From Acidimicrobiaceae bacterium (GTDB taxonomy: Bacteria; Actinomycetota; Acidimicrobiia; Acidimicrobiales; RAAP-2), in assembly GCA_003155915.1 (NCBI GenBank), contig PMFA01000005.1, forward strand, positions 60,684-124,683: a DNA stretch of 64,000 nt, read 5' to 3'. How positions within the stretch are numbered: position 1 is the first letter of the stretch; each line of letters begins with the position of its first letter. The notes under the pieces were generated by a model. That model ran no database searches, was not told where the DNA came from, and saw only the letters and a program-made list of their open reading frames with translations. Of this stretch, positions 21,021-30,762 are shown piece by piece. A program made the position numbers and the translations under genes.

Positions 21021-21881
21021 CTAGGAAAGTACCCGTCGACGGAAGTTGCGCAGTCCGACGGTGAGAAAGAAAGCGCCGAAGGCGATCATCACGGGATAGA
21101 CCACGTAGAGGTGCATATGGGGGGCGTTCGTGAAGGCGGCGCGCATGCCCTCATTCACGTACACCAGCGGATTGATCAGCACCAGGGTCTGGAGCCAATG
21201 AAAGCCGCCGATCTTCACGGGCGCCAAGTGCGTCCAGGGGTAGTAGGTCCCGCCGAGGAAGGTGATCGGCAGGATCACGAAACCGAACATCAAGCCGATG
21301 TTGCGGGGCTCAAACGACGTGCCGAGCGTGAGACCGAGCCCGGCCATCGCGACGCAGGCGATCGGCAGGAAGGTCAGAATGATCAACCAGTGCAGCGAGA
21401 TGTCCGCTTCGACGCCCGAGGCGTGCACCACCGACGCGATCGGAAAGACGATCAGCGCCGCGATGAGGCCCTGCACCGAACCGGAGAGGACCTTCGACAT
21501 CGCGACGAGCCAGATCGGACAGGGGGCCTGAACGCGGTCCTCGATCTCTCGGGTGAAGCCGAACTCTTGGGACATCGTGAGCGCAATCGATTGGACACCC
21601 TGGAACATGACCGAGATGCCGACGACACCGGGCACGAGCACCGTCGCGAAACCGGCCGCGCCGAGGGCGCTCGAGCCGCCGACAGCCTGGCCGATCTTCG
21701 GGAAGACGAAGAGGAACACGAAGCACAACAGGAACGGCTGGATCAGGGTTCGCAACACGAACTCGCGCTTGGTCTTCCACAGCACGACGAGGTCGCGAAG
21801 AATCAGCGCGCCCAAGGCGGTGCGACTGGCATCAAAGACACTGCGCGTGGGGTGCACTTCAAAGGTGGTGTTCGTACTCAT
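21021..21881 (-). CDS. ABC-2 type exporter permease (DrrB-like)
   Basis: A 286-residue membrane protein with six predicted helices and the ABC-2 pattern: a cytoplasmic start (LVVLWKTKREFVLRTLIQPF), then helices, and the late loop LVLINPLVYVNEGMRAAF typical of daunorubicin-resistance permeases. It overlaps its ATPase gene by ATGA. Together they form a two-gene exporter; the substrate cannot be told from sequence. Confidence 0.9.
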   Translation of the reverse strand: MSTNTTFEVHPTRSVFDASRTALGALILRDLVVLWKTKREFVLRTLIQPFLLCFVFLFVFPKIGQAVGGSSALGAAGFATVLVPGVVGISVMFQGVQSIALTMSQEFGFTREIEDRVQAPCPIWLVAMSKVLSGSVQGLIAALIVFPIASVVHASGVEADISLHWLIILTFLPIACVAMAGLGLTLGTSFEPRNIGLMFGFVILPITFLGGTYYPWTHLAPVKIGGFHWLQTLVLINPLVYVNEGMRAAFTNAPHMHLYVVYPVMIAFGAFFLTVGLRNFRRRVLS

Positions 21882-22840
21882 GCGTCGCGCAACTCCTTGC
21901 CGGTCAGATTGATAAACACGGTCTCGAGCGACGGTTCGGCCACGGCCAGGTCGAGGATCTCGACGTTGGACGATTCGGCCGACGCCACGAGTCGTGGCAC
22001 GAGCCGGTCGGTACTACGCATGTCAATGATCAAAGAGTTATCCTGCACCCGCGTCGTCACGATGGCGTCGATGTCGCGCTTCAGGCTCTCGGCCAATTGC
22101 TCCGCGCTGGCGGCGACCTTGATGGTGACGATGGTGTCGGCACCCGTGCTCTTCTTCAGATTCGCCGGCGTGTCGAGCGCGAGGATCTTCCCGTGGTCCA
22201 TGATGGCGACGCGATCACAGAGTTGATCGGCCTCTTCCATGTAGTGCGTCGTCAGCGTGACGGTCTGGCCCGCGTTGTTCAACTCGGTCAAGAGATCCCA
22301 GAGCGCGAGACGACTCTGCGGGTCCAGGCCGGCCGTCGGTTCGTCCATGAAGAGCACGGCGGGATTGTGGAAGATCGCGCGCGCCACCATCAGACGCTGG
22401 GCCATGCCTCCCGAGAGAGCGTAAATCGACGCCTTCGCCCACTTCGAGAGCGAAAAGCGCTCGAGCAGTTCGTCCGACCTTCGTCGAGAGTCTTTCGCGT
22501 TGATGCCAAAGAGCCGTCCGTGGAAGTAGAGGTTCTCCCAGACGGTCAGCTGTCGGTCGAGGGTGTTCTGTTGGGAGACGATGCCGGAGAGTTGCTTCAC
22601 CAGTGCCGGGTGCCGCTTCACGTCGATGCCGGAGATGTAGGCGGAACCGGACGTGGGAACGACCCGAGTGGTCAAGATGCCCGCCGTCGTGGTCTTGCCG
22701 GCGCCGTTGGGTCCGAGGAGTCCGAAGATCTCGCCACGGTGCACTTCGAGGTTGAGCTTGTCCACCGCCGGAACGTCCATGGCCGGGTACTGCTTCGTGA
22801 GATCCTCGGTGCGGATGATCTCCGCGACGTCATCGGCCAT
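21878..22840 (-). CDS. ABC exporter ATPase (DrrA-like)
   Basis: A 320-residue ATPase with Walker A GPNGAGKTT at 43-51, a Q-loop near IVSQQNTLD, the signature LSGGMAQRLMVARA (Met replaces the usual Gln), Walker B VLFMDEPTAGLD and the switch histidine in LTTHYMEEAD. The extra C-terminal domain of about 90 residues is usual for DrrA-type ATPases. It is the first gene of the pair with the downstream permease. The substrate is unknown. Confidence 0.92.
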   Translation of the reverse strand: MADDVAEIIRTEDLTKQYPAMDVPAVDKLNLEVHRGEIFGLLGPNGAGKTTTAGILTTRVVPTSGSAYISGIDVKRHPALVKQLSGIVSQQNTLDRQLTVWENLYFHGRLFGINAKDSRRRSDELLERFSLSKWAKASIYALSGGMAQRLMVARAIFHNPAVLFMDEPTAGLDPQSRLALWDLLTELNNAGQTVTLTTHYMEEADQLCDRVAIMDHGKILALDTPANLKKSTGADTIVTIKVAASAEQLAESLKRDIDAIVTTRVQDNSLIIDMRSTDRLVPRLVASAESSNVEILDLAVAEPSLETVFINLTGKELRDA

Positions 22841-23025
22841 TCACCGCTCCATCTTCCCCATACTTCGTCGTTACCGGACTTACCTTACGAGGTCGCCGGT
22901 CCGGCACGACTGCCCAATATGTCGCCCGTCCTCGTCACCGGTATCGGGTGAAGCGATACGAAACGACGCGGCGCACTATTTCGTTCATCACGTCCCTTTG
23001 TTGAGCGACCAATGAGCGCCAATCA

Positions 23026-24486
23026 TCACGACTGATCCGATCGAGACGAATGGCGAACCTTCAGATCCGCCAGAACCGCACGCGCGGCGCCGTACCCGCA
23101 CATTCCGTGAACACCGCCGCCCGGAGGCGCCGACGCCGAGCACAGGTAGAGCCCCGGTGTGCCGGTCCGATACGAGTTCCAGCGCGCGGTCGGTCGAAGG
23201 AGCGTCTGGCGCAACGTCCCGGCACCGCCCGTGATGTCGCCGCCCACGTAGTTCGGATTGTGGCGTTCACCGTCGGCCGTCGACGTCGCGACCCGCGCGA
23301 GGATCAAGTCACGAAATCCCGGCGCGAATCGTTCTATCTGGTTCTCGATGCGCTCGGTCATGTCGACGTCCGAGCCGTTCGGCACGTGACAGTACGCCCA
23401 CAACGTGTGTTGACCAATGGGCGCACGAGTGTCGTCGACCACGCTCGCTTGAACGACGATGCAAAACGGCTTCTCCGGGTGACGGCCTCGCGCCACGTCC
23501 TTTTCGCACGAGGCCACCTCGTTGAAGGTGCCACCCACGTGAACCGTCGCCGCGCGTCGACAAGGCTCGGCACTCCACGGCACCGGTCCCGAGAGAGCCC
23601 AGTCAATTTTGAAGACGCCGGGACCGCGTTGAAACCTCGTGACGCCGGCCTTGTAGCGAGCACTGAGATGATCTCCGGCGATGTCAACGAGTCCCCACGC
23701 CGACGTATCAAACAACGTCGCTCGTGACCTCGGAAGGTCACCGAGGTTGTGAATTGGTCGATCGACGTGCACGATGACGCCCTCGTTGTTCAACGCCGTC
23801 ACGAATGCGTTGGTGAGGTTGCCGCTGCCGCCTTTCACGACGGGCCATCCGCCCACGTGCGCGGTCACGTTGAGGAAGAGTCCGAAGGCCGACGTAGCGG
23901 GAGCATCGAGTGGCGACATGGCGTGCGAGCAGAGTCCCGCGATCAGTGCTTTGGCTTCGGGCGTAGCGAATCGTTTCGCCAGGTGCGTCGCTGAAGAAAG
24001 GCCGTTGAGGCCGAAGCGGGCCATGGTCAAGGGACTGCGTGGTAGTGAGCGAAGGGGCGCGAGGACCAAGGCGGCGAGGGCGTCGGCGTCATCGACGAGC
24101 GGTGAGAACAATCGTCGATAGCGGTCGCCGTCGGCGCCGAGCGACCTAGCCGTTTGCGCCACCGAACCCTCGACGCAGACCGCGTGTCCACCGTCGAGTG
24201 GGTGGGCCATCACGACGTCCGGTTTCAACAGCGAGACGGCGTCACGCACGTCGGGGAACGCGCGAAAGAATGGTGAGATCGTCACCATTGATTGAATCGT
24301 CGAACAGACGTCGTGGTGGAATCCCGGTAACGTCAGCTCCTGCGTGCGACACCCGCCGCCCGGACTCGATGAGCCCTCAAAGACTTCGACGGAGAGTCCG
24401 GCGCGTGCGAGCGACAACGCCGCGGCTAATCCGTTGGGTCCCGATCCGACAATGGCGGCGTCCAGGGACGTCCACGACGAGCTCAC
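23026..24486 (-). CDS. CrtI/PYROXD2-like FAD-dependent oxidoreductase
   Basis: A 486-residue flavoprotein. The N-terminal Rossmann segment has GSGPNG at 14-19, followed by VEVFEGSSSPGGGCRT. The C-terminal FAD segment SASAPPGGGVHGMCGYGAARA closes the domain, as in phytoene-desaturase relatives of the PYROXD2 type. No carotenoid genes are nearby, so the substrate is unknown. Its GTG start at 24486 overlaps the stop of the decayed metallo-beta-lactamase gene as GTGA, which suggests the two were once a coupled pair. Confidence 0.85.
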   Translation of the reverse strand: MSSSWTSLDAAIVGSGPNGLAAALSLARAGLSVEVFEGSSSPGGGCRTQELTLPGFHHDVCSTIQSMVTISPFFRAFPDVRDAVSLLKPDVVMAHPLDGGHAVCVEGSVAQTARSLGADGDRYRRLFSPLVDDADALAALVLAPLRSLPRSPLTMARFGLNGLSSATHLAKRFATPEAKALIAGLCSHAMSPLDAPATSAFGLFLNVTAHVGGWPVVKGGSGNLTNAFVTALNNEGVIVHVDRPIHNLGDLPRSRATLFDTSAWGLVDIAGDHLSARYKAGVTRFQRGPGVFKIDWALSGPVPWSAEPCRRAATVHVGGTFNEVASCEKDVARGRHPEKPFCIVVQASVVDDTRAPIGQHTLWAYCHVPNGSDVDMTERIENQIERFAPGFRDLILARVATSTADGERHNPNYVGGDITGGAGTLRQTLLRPTARWNSYRTGTPGLYLCSASAPPGGGVHGMCGYGAARAVLADLKVRHSSRSDQS

Positions 24487-25613
24487 AGTTCGAGCACCGT
24501 ACGCTGCGTGGCGACCGTAACCCGAGGCTCTTCGCTGAATCGACCAGCCAGTGCGTCAAGGTCATCGTCGACGCGTCCCTGCTTGTGGTGGAAGAGAACG
24601 ACATGAGCGACGTTCGCGTGACGAGCCAATTCGACGGCGTTCTCCGCCGCAGCGTGACCGAAGTAGGTCTCCGCCTCCAACTCTTCACGCGCCAGTTGCG
24701 CGTCGTGAATGAGTACATCGGCTCCCTCGCAAAGTGACAGCGCGGCCTGGTGGTATTCACCCAATCCGTCGGGACCCGGACCGAGGGCGCTCGGACAGTG
24801 GTCGGTCATGTACACCACCGTCGAAGAGCCGTCGCTGACGCGCACACCGTAGGTACGACCCCCTTTGTGGGGGATCTCTTCGACGAGGACGCTGAAGCCC
24901 TCGACTTCCATTGTTGATGCGGAGAGAGAAAGAAACGACCAGTCACCGCGAAGTTCATCGGCGCGTACCGGAAAGTGCGGCGGTGACATACTGCGCGAGA
25001 GCACCTCGAGCGGGTCAGATCCATCGAGCTGATCGGGCACGAAGAGCGTCACGCGCGCGTCATTTCGAACGGTCGCGTCGCAGAATGGAAGTCCCTGCAC
25101 GTGGTCCCAGTGAAGGTGGGACAGAAGATTGAGCTCCGGAACGGCGCGCCGTTCATCAACGAACTGGTTCGGCGAATCCCTGTTCCGGCGTCGAGCAGGA
25201 GCGTCGGTGCTTCTCCGTCGTGGGCGATCGCCACGCACGACGTATGGCCGCCGTAACGAAGGAACTCCTCGCCGGGCGCGGGTGTTGAACCTCGAACCCC
25301 GAGGAAAGTGACGCGCACGCGTTCCGCCCGCGCTCGAATCTTCTCGGCCGAGTCCGGCAGAGAGTTCTTGGAGCGATTCGCAATCAACTGATTTCGCCGG
25401 CACTGATTCCACGCGACAGTCGGTCTCGGTGACGAGCGAGGACGTGCGCTTTGCACCTTCTAATCGCGTGAGTTCACCCAACAGGGCCCCGCACCCGTGT
25501 TCGGCTATTCGGACGCCGTCTTCCTTGACGCGCATGACGCCGTCAAATGTCAGGTACTCAGCCAGAGCAACTCGGATAGGCACGAACAGAAAGTACCATC
25601 GACGTCTCATCAA
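24483..25613 (-). pseudogene. Frameshifted cNMP-binding plus metallo-beta-lactamase-fold protein
   Basis: The minus-strand frame open from 25613 to 24483 begins with part of a cyclic-nucleotide-binding domain (DGVMRVKEDGVRIAEHG, then GALLGE). It ends with a metallo-beta-lactamase fold carrying LSHLHWDH, DHCPSALG, YFGHAAAE and VLFHHKQG, that is, the metal-binding half. The expected first strands of that fold (VTFLGVRGSTPAPG, then GGHTSC and LLLDAGTGIRR) are in a different frame, between about 25350 and 25127. Two compensating shifts would restore one protein. The N-terminal half of the nucleotide-binding domain is also missing. Decay next to the tRNA-Gly island is likely; two sequencing errors are the alternative. 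Confidence 0.7.
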
Positions 25614-25724
25614 AGGGCTTGTCCAATGTACGTCTCATTGCTGACCTTTATGACCACATTTTGGGTACTCGAAGACGGGCCAATTGGGTTGGATTGACCG
25701 TCGAGGGTTACCATTGACTACTCC

Positions 25725-25798
25725 GCGGGCGTAGTTCAGCGGCAGAACATCAGCTTCCCAAGCTGAGAACGCGAGTTCGATTCTCGTCGCCCGCTCCA
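25725..25798 (+). tRNA. tRNA-Gly (anticodon CCC)
   Basis: A complete cloverleaf. The acceptor stem GCGGGCG pairs with CGCCCGC, the anticodon arm is TCAGC-TTCCCAA-GCTGA, giving anticodon CCC, and the T arm GCGAG-TTCGATT-CTCGT is perfect. A discriminator T and encoded CCA end at 25798. This intact copy marks the left border of an accessory region; partial copies of its 3' half recur downstream in the same direction. Confidence 0.95.
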
Positions 25799-25998
25799 AG
25801 GCTTTTCGTCTGAAGCCCAGTGTTTTGAAGCAGTTTCGAGTAACCGCGGTTGTCCAATGTTGACCACGGTTGTCCTTTGTGAAGCGCCCAATTGACGCCC
25901 GTGACGCCCGACTGACGCCCGTGAATTGAATCTTCTTACAACGCTTCATCTATCAGTAGCGCTTAGCTAGGAGCGACAATCTTTTCTATCGTGGTGCT
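25799..25998 (+). other. Flank downstream of tRNA-Gly with short direct repeats
   Basis: No gene is seen. The stretch has two copies of a CGGTTGTCC-containing segment near 25848 and 25868, and three TGACGCCCG-type repeats between 25900 and 25921. Short direct repeats next to a tRNA 3' end resemble recombinase arm sites, which is an inference. Confidence 0.4.
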
Positions 25999-26895
25999 AT
26001 GAGCCTCAATGAGCCATTGCTTGAACTCGGCCTTGACGGCAGCGCATATGCCGCGCCAGTCGACGGCGGCCCAGGAATTGGCTTCGGTGAGCACAAACTG
26101 CTCTCGCCCGCCTCGGTCATGAAGATCCAAATCGCCCTGACTATCGAAAATCTCACGGCACAAGGACTGTTGGACGGCGCAGAACGACGATTCGTTCCTT
26201 CCGGGCCAAGGACGCCGGGACCAACGGGTATGTCGCTTATGAGCGATGAGATCGCAATCTCAGTTCGCGATCTCGTTGTCGCAATGCTGACGATAAGTGA
26301 CAATGTTGCCACCGACGAACTCATCGCCTTAGCCGGACTCGACGAAATCAATCGCACTACGCGCGGTCTTGGATTGGAGCGGACCGAAGTCACGAGCAAT
26401 CTTCGCGACATGCTCAACGATATGGCTGTCGAGGTTGGTTTCGAGGACTTTGAGTCGTTTGCGGCTCACAATCCGGACATTGACGGTGCTCCCTCCGCAA
26501 AAGAAATCGCGGAGAGGATCGAGGCAAGTGCGGCGTTGGATCCAACTCGAGGCTCTCGAACGACTGCATTCGAAACAGTCACGTTACTGCAGGCAATTTG
26601 GACGGATCGAGCCGGTGATCCAATTTCTTGCCGGAAGGTTCGCGAGACCATGGAGAGACAATTAACACGAAATCGAATCGCTTCCGGTTTCAGCGCTTCT
26701 ACGAAGGTCGCCGCAAAAAGCGGAGCCCTGATGGGAGTCGTCCGGAACGAAGCTGGTGTCGTCGTATTGCCCGACGGCTCTGCATTCGCCGTTGCAATTT
26801 TCACTCGCAGAGGAAATGGGAACACTACTGAACAGGGAATCATTGATGGCGCAATAGGGCGGGTGGCTCGCTCGTTGATCGACGCAATTCAATGA
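25999..26895 (+). CDS. Beta-lactamase-fold serine hydrolase
   Basis: A 298-residue protein of the class A beta-lactamase / penicillin-binding fold. It has SxxK as S39-V-M-K42, SDN at 100-102 and a KSG triad in AAKSGALMG near residue 240. There is no signal peptide or lipobox, and no clear omega-loop glutamate of true class A enzymes. A cytosolic esterase or peptidase-like role is therefore at least as likely as resistance. The ATG at 25999 starts the conserved region. It is the first cargo gene after tRNA-Gly and stands alone. Confidence 0.8.
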   Translation: MSLNEPLLELGLDGSAYAAPVDGGPGIGFGEHKLLSPASVMKIQIALTIENLTAQGLLDGAERRFVPSGPRTPGPTGMSLMSDEIAISVRDLVVAMLTISDNVATDELIALAGLDEINRTTRGLGLERTEVTSNLRDMLNDMAVEVGFEDFESFAAHNPDIDGAPSAKEIAERIEASAALDPTRGSRTTAFETVTLLQAIWTDRAGDPISCRKVRETMERQLTRNRIASGFSASTKVAAKSGALMGVVRNEAGVVVLPDGSAFAVAIFTRRGNGNTTEQGIIDGAIGRVARSLIDAIQ

Positions 26896-27279
26896 GCGTC
26901 GAATGCATGCCGCAGTCCGAGACTCTCGAAGAAACGCGCCACATCCCACGGCGTCCCGAGTCAACAGTCAGAAGGGTCTAAGTACGTGGCTTTACTCCCC
27001 GACTGTCATCCCAATTTGACGCTACTTGGACATAGTTGGTTCTGCTTCTTCTCCCGGACAATCAAGCCAAGGGTGCGGTCCCTACATCAAAGCACCCGCA
27101 AAACTGCACAGCGCGAAGTGAATGGCGAAAGTGTCGGCACCGCACGAGATTCAACGGGTCGCAGACTGTTGGTGTCGGAGGGCCGACTGGACAGATCTGT
27201 TTACCTCGCATAGGCAATTGCCATACTGACACGTCGGTCGATTCAAAAGATTGACAAACGAGTCTGACAAACTGACTCC
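26896..27279. other. Intergenic stretch without recognised content
   Basis: About 384 bases between two plus-strand genes. Short frames occur in several phases, but none has a ribosome-binding site, a recognisable motif or a plausible composition. I see no RNA gene, repeat or terminator here. Confidence 0.5.
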
Positions 27280-27819
27280 ATGGCCGAAACTCGCCTCTTT
27301 CACTTCAGTGAAGACGACTCGATTGAAACTTTCGAACCTAGGCCTGTCGAGGTGCCCTCTGACCGGGCGGCAGGCCAAGAGTGGTTAAATGGTCCACTCG
27401 TGTGGGCCGTCGAAGAAAACTTTCAGGCGACGTACTTATTCCCGCGAGATTGCCCTCGTATCGTTATTTGGCCGACTCCTGCAACTTCGTCAGCGGATCT
27501 CGAGAAGTGGTGGGGTGACCGATCTTGCTCACTCATTGCCCACGTGGAGTGGAAGTGGCTAGAGCGAATCGAACGACGGACACTGTTTCGTTACGAATTT
27601 GAGCAAGATCAATTCGAACGAACCGAGGACTCGTGGATGTGGGTATCAAAAACACCCGTACGCCCTTCGCGAGTGGATCGTATAGACGACCTACTCGGTG
27701 CCCTTCGGGGCGCAAACGTCGAACTGCGGATCATGAACGATCTGACTTCACTGCGAGATGTGTGGTCAACGTCAATGCATGCGAGCGGGATTCGGCTCCG
27801 AAATGCAACCAATTGGTAA
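27280..27819 (+). CDS. Conserved hypothetical protein (DUF6886-like)
   Basis: A 179-residue soluble protein starting RLFHFSEDDSIETFEPRP, with LVWAVEENFQATYLFPRDCPR in the first half. This opening resembles the DUF6886 family of small uncharacterised proteins. No signal peptide, membrane segment or known catalytic motif is visible. The gene stands alone and reads lower in GC than the region before tRNA-Gly. The function is unknown. Confidence 0.65.
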   Translation: MAETRLFHFSEDDSIETFEPRPVEVPSDRAAGQEWLNGPLVWAVEENFQATYLFPRDCPRIVIWPTPATSSADLEKWWGDRSCSLIAHVEWKWLERIERRTLFRYEFEQDQFERTEDSWMWVSKTPVRPSRVDRIDDLLGALRGANVELRIMNDLTSLRDVWSTSMHASGIRLRNATNW

Positions 27820-28018
27820 TTTTCGATCCACTACTAGGGAACTTCAACCAATCAAAAGTGTCGCCGGCCCGTCGTAAATCGCGCGCGCGCGCAAAAGGAA
27901 AGTCAGATTAATGGCAAAGGCTCGATTGGTTCGCGTCGGTGGTGCAGCATAGTGTCATGTCTGATTTCCGTGAGGATGAAAGTAGCAAGGCGACAGGATC
28001 AGTTGTGGGAAGAGTCCC

Positions 28019-28702
28019 CAGTACGACTCGTTCGCAAATGAATTCTTAGACCACGCTTCGAACGGCTTCTACAATGCGCACTACGATCGCCCAGCGTGTC
28101 TCAACTTACTGGGCGATGTCGTCGAGAAGCGTGTCCTTGACGCCGCGTGTGGGCCTGGACTTTATGCGGAAGAACTAGTGCGCCGCGGAGCATCAGTAGT
28201 GGGCTTCGACCAAAGCCCTCAGATGATTGAACTCTGTCGGGATCGGGTACCGAGTGGCGAGTTTCGAGTTCACGATTTGGCCGATCCATTGGATTGGATA
28301 GACGATGCCAGTTTCGATCTCGTCCTTCTTGCGCTTGCAATCGAGTATGTGGATGATCGAGTAAGTGCACTACTCGAACTGCGCAGAGTGATCACTCCTC
28401 AAGGAGCACTAGTGATATCACGACAACATCCAACAGCCGATTGGCTTGCAAACGGAGGCAATTACTTCGATACAAGAATAATCGAGGAGACCTGGAGCAG
28501 AGGTTGGCATTTACGCTATTGGCTTGCGCCTCTCGAACAGACTTGCGAAGAAATCGCTCAATCTGGATTCCTCATTGGACGCTTACTCGAACCGCGACCA
28601 ACGATTGAAGCTGCGGCGTTTAATTCCGAAGAATACGAACGCCTCCAACGAGAGCCTGGCTTCGTGACTTTTCGACTTGTGTCGAAATGCGAGTCCCGTT
28701 GA
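28019..28702 (+). pseudogene. Class I SAM-dependent methyltransferase lacking an in-frame start
   Basis: From 28019 the frame encodes YDSFANEFLDHASNGFYNAH, motif I as VLDAACGPGLYAEEL, VVGFDQSPQMI and a later DLVLLALAIEYVDD, an almost complete class I methyltransferase. The frame contains no ATG, GTG or TTG before 28178, which lies after motif I, and is closed upstream by a stop. A plausible start, ATG at 27957, is in another frame that stops at 28049, so one indel between about 27960 and 28018 probably broke the gene. A truncated product from GTG 28178 would lack the SAM loop. Confidence 0.65.
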
Positions 28703-28717
28703 CCAAGGTGCGCAATT

Positions 28718-29128
28718 TCATGCGAGCACATCCGCAATCATTGCTTCATAATTCTGATCGGCAAGGTCTATTGAGGTGAGTTGCCACTTCTCGAACCAAG
28801 CAATTTCATCGTGCTCGATTGGTGAAGCGTTGTTCGGAGTGCCTGTCCACTCTGAGATAAGCCACACGGTCAGAACGTACGAATCCGTCACTAGTCTCGC
28901 CAGACACGCTTCCCCTGGGTCTGCCACGTCGATTCCGAGCTCTTCCCGGAGTTCCCGCTGCAACGCTTCGCCGGGCGTCTCGCCGTCCTCAATGTGACCT
29001 CCGGGAAGATCCCAAACGGCCGGAAACCACTCCTTGGACGCTGAACGGTGTCCGAGCAAGACACGATTGTCTTGGACGAGAAGTCCCGCAACAATCTTGT
29101 GTATTTGAGAGGAATCTCGCTCAGCCAT
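28718..29128 (-). CDS. Nudix hydrolase
   Basis: A 136-residue Nudix protein. The full box GX5EX7REUXEEXGU lies at 44-66, starting with G44 and including R58, E59, E62 and E63. Enzymes of this group cleave nucleoside diphosphates linked to other groups; the short length suggests a MutT/NTP-type substrate, not established. The ATG at 29128 gives the usual distance to the box; the longer frame to 29248 adds unrelated residues. No strong ribosome-binding sequence is visible. It is convergent with the methyltransferase remnant. Confidence 0.82.
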   Translation of the reverse strand: MAERDSSQIHKIVAGLLVQDNRVLLGHRSASKEWFPAVWDLPGGHIEDGETPGEALQRELREELGIDVADPGEACLARLVTDSYVLTVWLISEWTGTPNNASPIEHDEIAWFEKWQLTSIDLADQNYEAMIADVLA

Positions 29129-29260
29129 AGCCGAGTATCGCACGGAGGACAATTGGCGACCTGCCTCCTCCGCTCGTGGCATTGTCATCAATCCGAGTAT
29201 TGGCAACGAGGTGCCGAAGGCCTGAAGTGAACCCGCACACTCATTCAAATGTGATCTGCA

Positions 29261-29947
29261 TCACTTGGCATCACCAGTTGTCCCGGGAACGAGCGGATGA
29301 ACCTCTCGGTCGAAGCAGTAGAGGTCGGGCCAACGACTATGGAACGTGTACGTCGCGCCCGCGACGTGAGGAAACTCTATAACGTACGAGGTGAATCCCG
29401 GACACGTGGGGTTCGGTCCAGTGCCATTTTCATCGGCCTCGACCATCGAGGATGCAACTCCGTGGCGCGAGCGCAATGTCACCACAGGTAGCTTGGCTGT
29501 ACTCAAAGGGTTGGTTCCGAGGCCTCCTGTATACCCATTGAGGGTGTCTTTGAAAGTCCGTTGAACGCCTGAAGCGAAGATCCCCGTGACCGTGGGATAA
29601 CCGGTCACCGAACACGCCTTGCCGCTCACATTGGTCACTCGAATTAGAGAGGCACCGTTTCCCAGGCCGGCGCCGTCGCCGACAAAGGCCACGCGAATCT
29701 GCGATCTCAGGCAGGTCGGCGGTGGCGAGACGGAGGAGTTAGCGAGGTCACCCGTGGTGGCTTTCTTAGGGTTTGTGCGGCCACTTCCAACGGCGATGGC
29801 CAACACCACGATGACGGCGAAAGCGAGCGAAAGTGCAACGACCTTCAGTCGTCGACGTCGGGAAGCCTCGCGGGCCTCCTTAATCAACAGTTCCGTTGAT
29901 TCTGTCGATTCGTTGGACTGGGATTGCTCGGCTGAAGTAATGGTCAT
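29261..29947 (-). CDS. EAR/RRRR-anchored exported protein with DUF4232-like domain
   Basis: A 228-residue protein. Its N-terminus has ELLIKEAR at 19-26, RRRR at 30-33 and a membrane helix at about 35-55, with the rest outside the cell. Two neighbours (29944-30732 and 32624-33817) have the same elements at the same residue numbers. The outer part resembles DUF4232 (GDGAGLGNGAS, NVSGKACSVTGYP, with paired cysteines). The ATG at 29947 overlaps the preceding gene's stop as ATGA. Function unknown; a surface-exposed or sensing role is a guess. Confidence 0.72.
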   Translation of the reverse strand: MTITSAEQSQSNESTESTELLIKEAREASRRRRLKVVALSLAFAVIVVLAIAVGSGRTNPKKATTGDLANSSVSPPPTCLRSQIRVAFVGDGAGLGNGASLIRVTNVSGKACSVTGYPTVTGIFASGVQRTFKDTLNGYTGGLGTNPLSTAKLPVVTLRSRHGVASSMVEADENGTGPNPTCPGFTSYVIEFPHVAGATYTFHSRWPDLYCFDREVHPLVPGTTGDAK

Positions 29948-30732
29948 GACCGGCCCTCTTCTGCGCCGATCGACTCGCCGGTACGGACCCATTCATGACG
30001 AGCGTCGTTTAAGACATAGGTGGCGTAGCTCCCCTTAGGCAAGTCCCCGTCAGGGAATGGACGAATTCGTATACCGATGCTCACGCTGACGGGCTGGCCA
30101 CTAACTATCCAGTCACTCGCTGCGTTCAAGTACTGGTACCACTGACGTCCTCCGTCGGTAGTCACGTCGATGACTGCATTGCTGACCATCACCACTGATG
30201 TCGGCCCATCGGAAATCACTTTGCCGACGTAGTAGATGCCGCCTCCTACCCAATCAGTCGCGAGTAGCGGCCCCGCCGCCGTCCAGTGAACGCCGCCGTC
30301 CATGCTGCGAACTGGATACAGTCCGCGATCGCCATTCGGCCGCCACACGCCCCATTCGTCGATCGCCCCTGCCGATTTGATGTTGATCCATCGCAATTGC
30401 GAGGCGGGAATGACTCTCCCCCATGGCAAAGCGGGAATGTGACCCCCGCCGTCATAAAGTCCTCGCTGCATCTTCAAAGTCGAGGGGTAGGGGGTTGTCT
30501 TAGGGACACCAACAGACCCCGGATCAGTCTTGACAGGTGCGTTCACATGCTTTGGCGGACCACTGTTGCCGACCACGAGAAAACCCGCCACCGTTGCCAC
30601 CAGCCCAGCGACCGCCATTACAAGGACGCGCTGCCGGCGACGGCGAGTAGCCGCGCGAGCTTCTCGAATGAGGAGTTCCGCAGGATTGGTTACTCCGCCC
30701 ACTTCGGGCTGGCGAGTTGACGTGATTGTCAT
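29944..30732 (-). CDS. EAR/RRRR-anchored exported protein with BNR-like repeats
   Basis: A 262-residue protein with ELLIREAR at 19-26, RRRR at 30-33, a membrane helix at about 34-54 and an outer domain. Two Asp-box-like turns are visible (SMDGGVHW and TTDGGRQW), which point to a small or partial beta-propeller. The ATG at 30732 follows AAAGAGG. The gene is divergent from the GntR regulator at 30780, with only 47 bases between, including the CTA-N7-TAG operator. It is the first of two co-directional genes. Confidence 0.72.
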   Translation of the reverse strand: MTITSTRQPEVGGVTNPAELLIREARAATRRRRQRVLVMAVAGLVATVAGFLVVGNSGPPKHVNAPVKTDPGSVGVPKTTPYPSTLKMQRGLYDGGGHIPALPWGRVIPASQLRWINIKSAGAIDEWGVWRPNGDRGLYPVRSMDGGVHWTAAGPLLATDWVGGGIYYVGKVISDGPTSVVMVSNAVIDVTTDGGRQWYQYLNAASDWIVSGQPVSVSIGIRIRPFPDGDLPKGSYATYVLNDARHEWVRTGESIGAEEGRS

Positions 30733-30762
30733 CGGACCTCTTTCTCGGCAACGCTCATGATA

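Noticed and set aside
25635..25949. Minus-strand frame containing ERATRIELAFSAWEA over tRNA-Gly
   Set aside because: This wording is the well-known false translation of antisense tRNA; similar false frames lie over fragments A, B, C, E and F.
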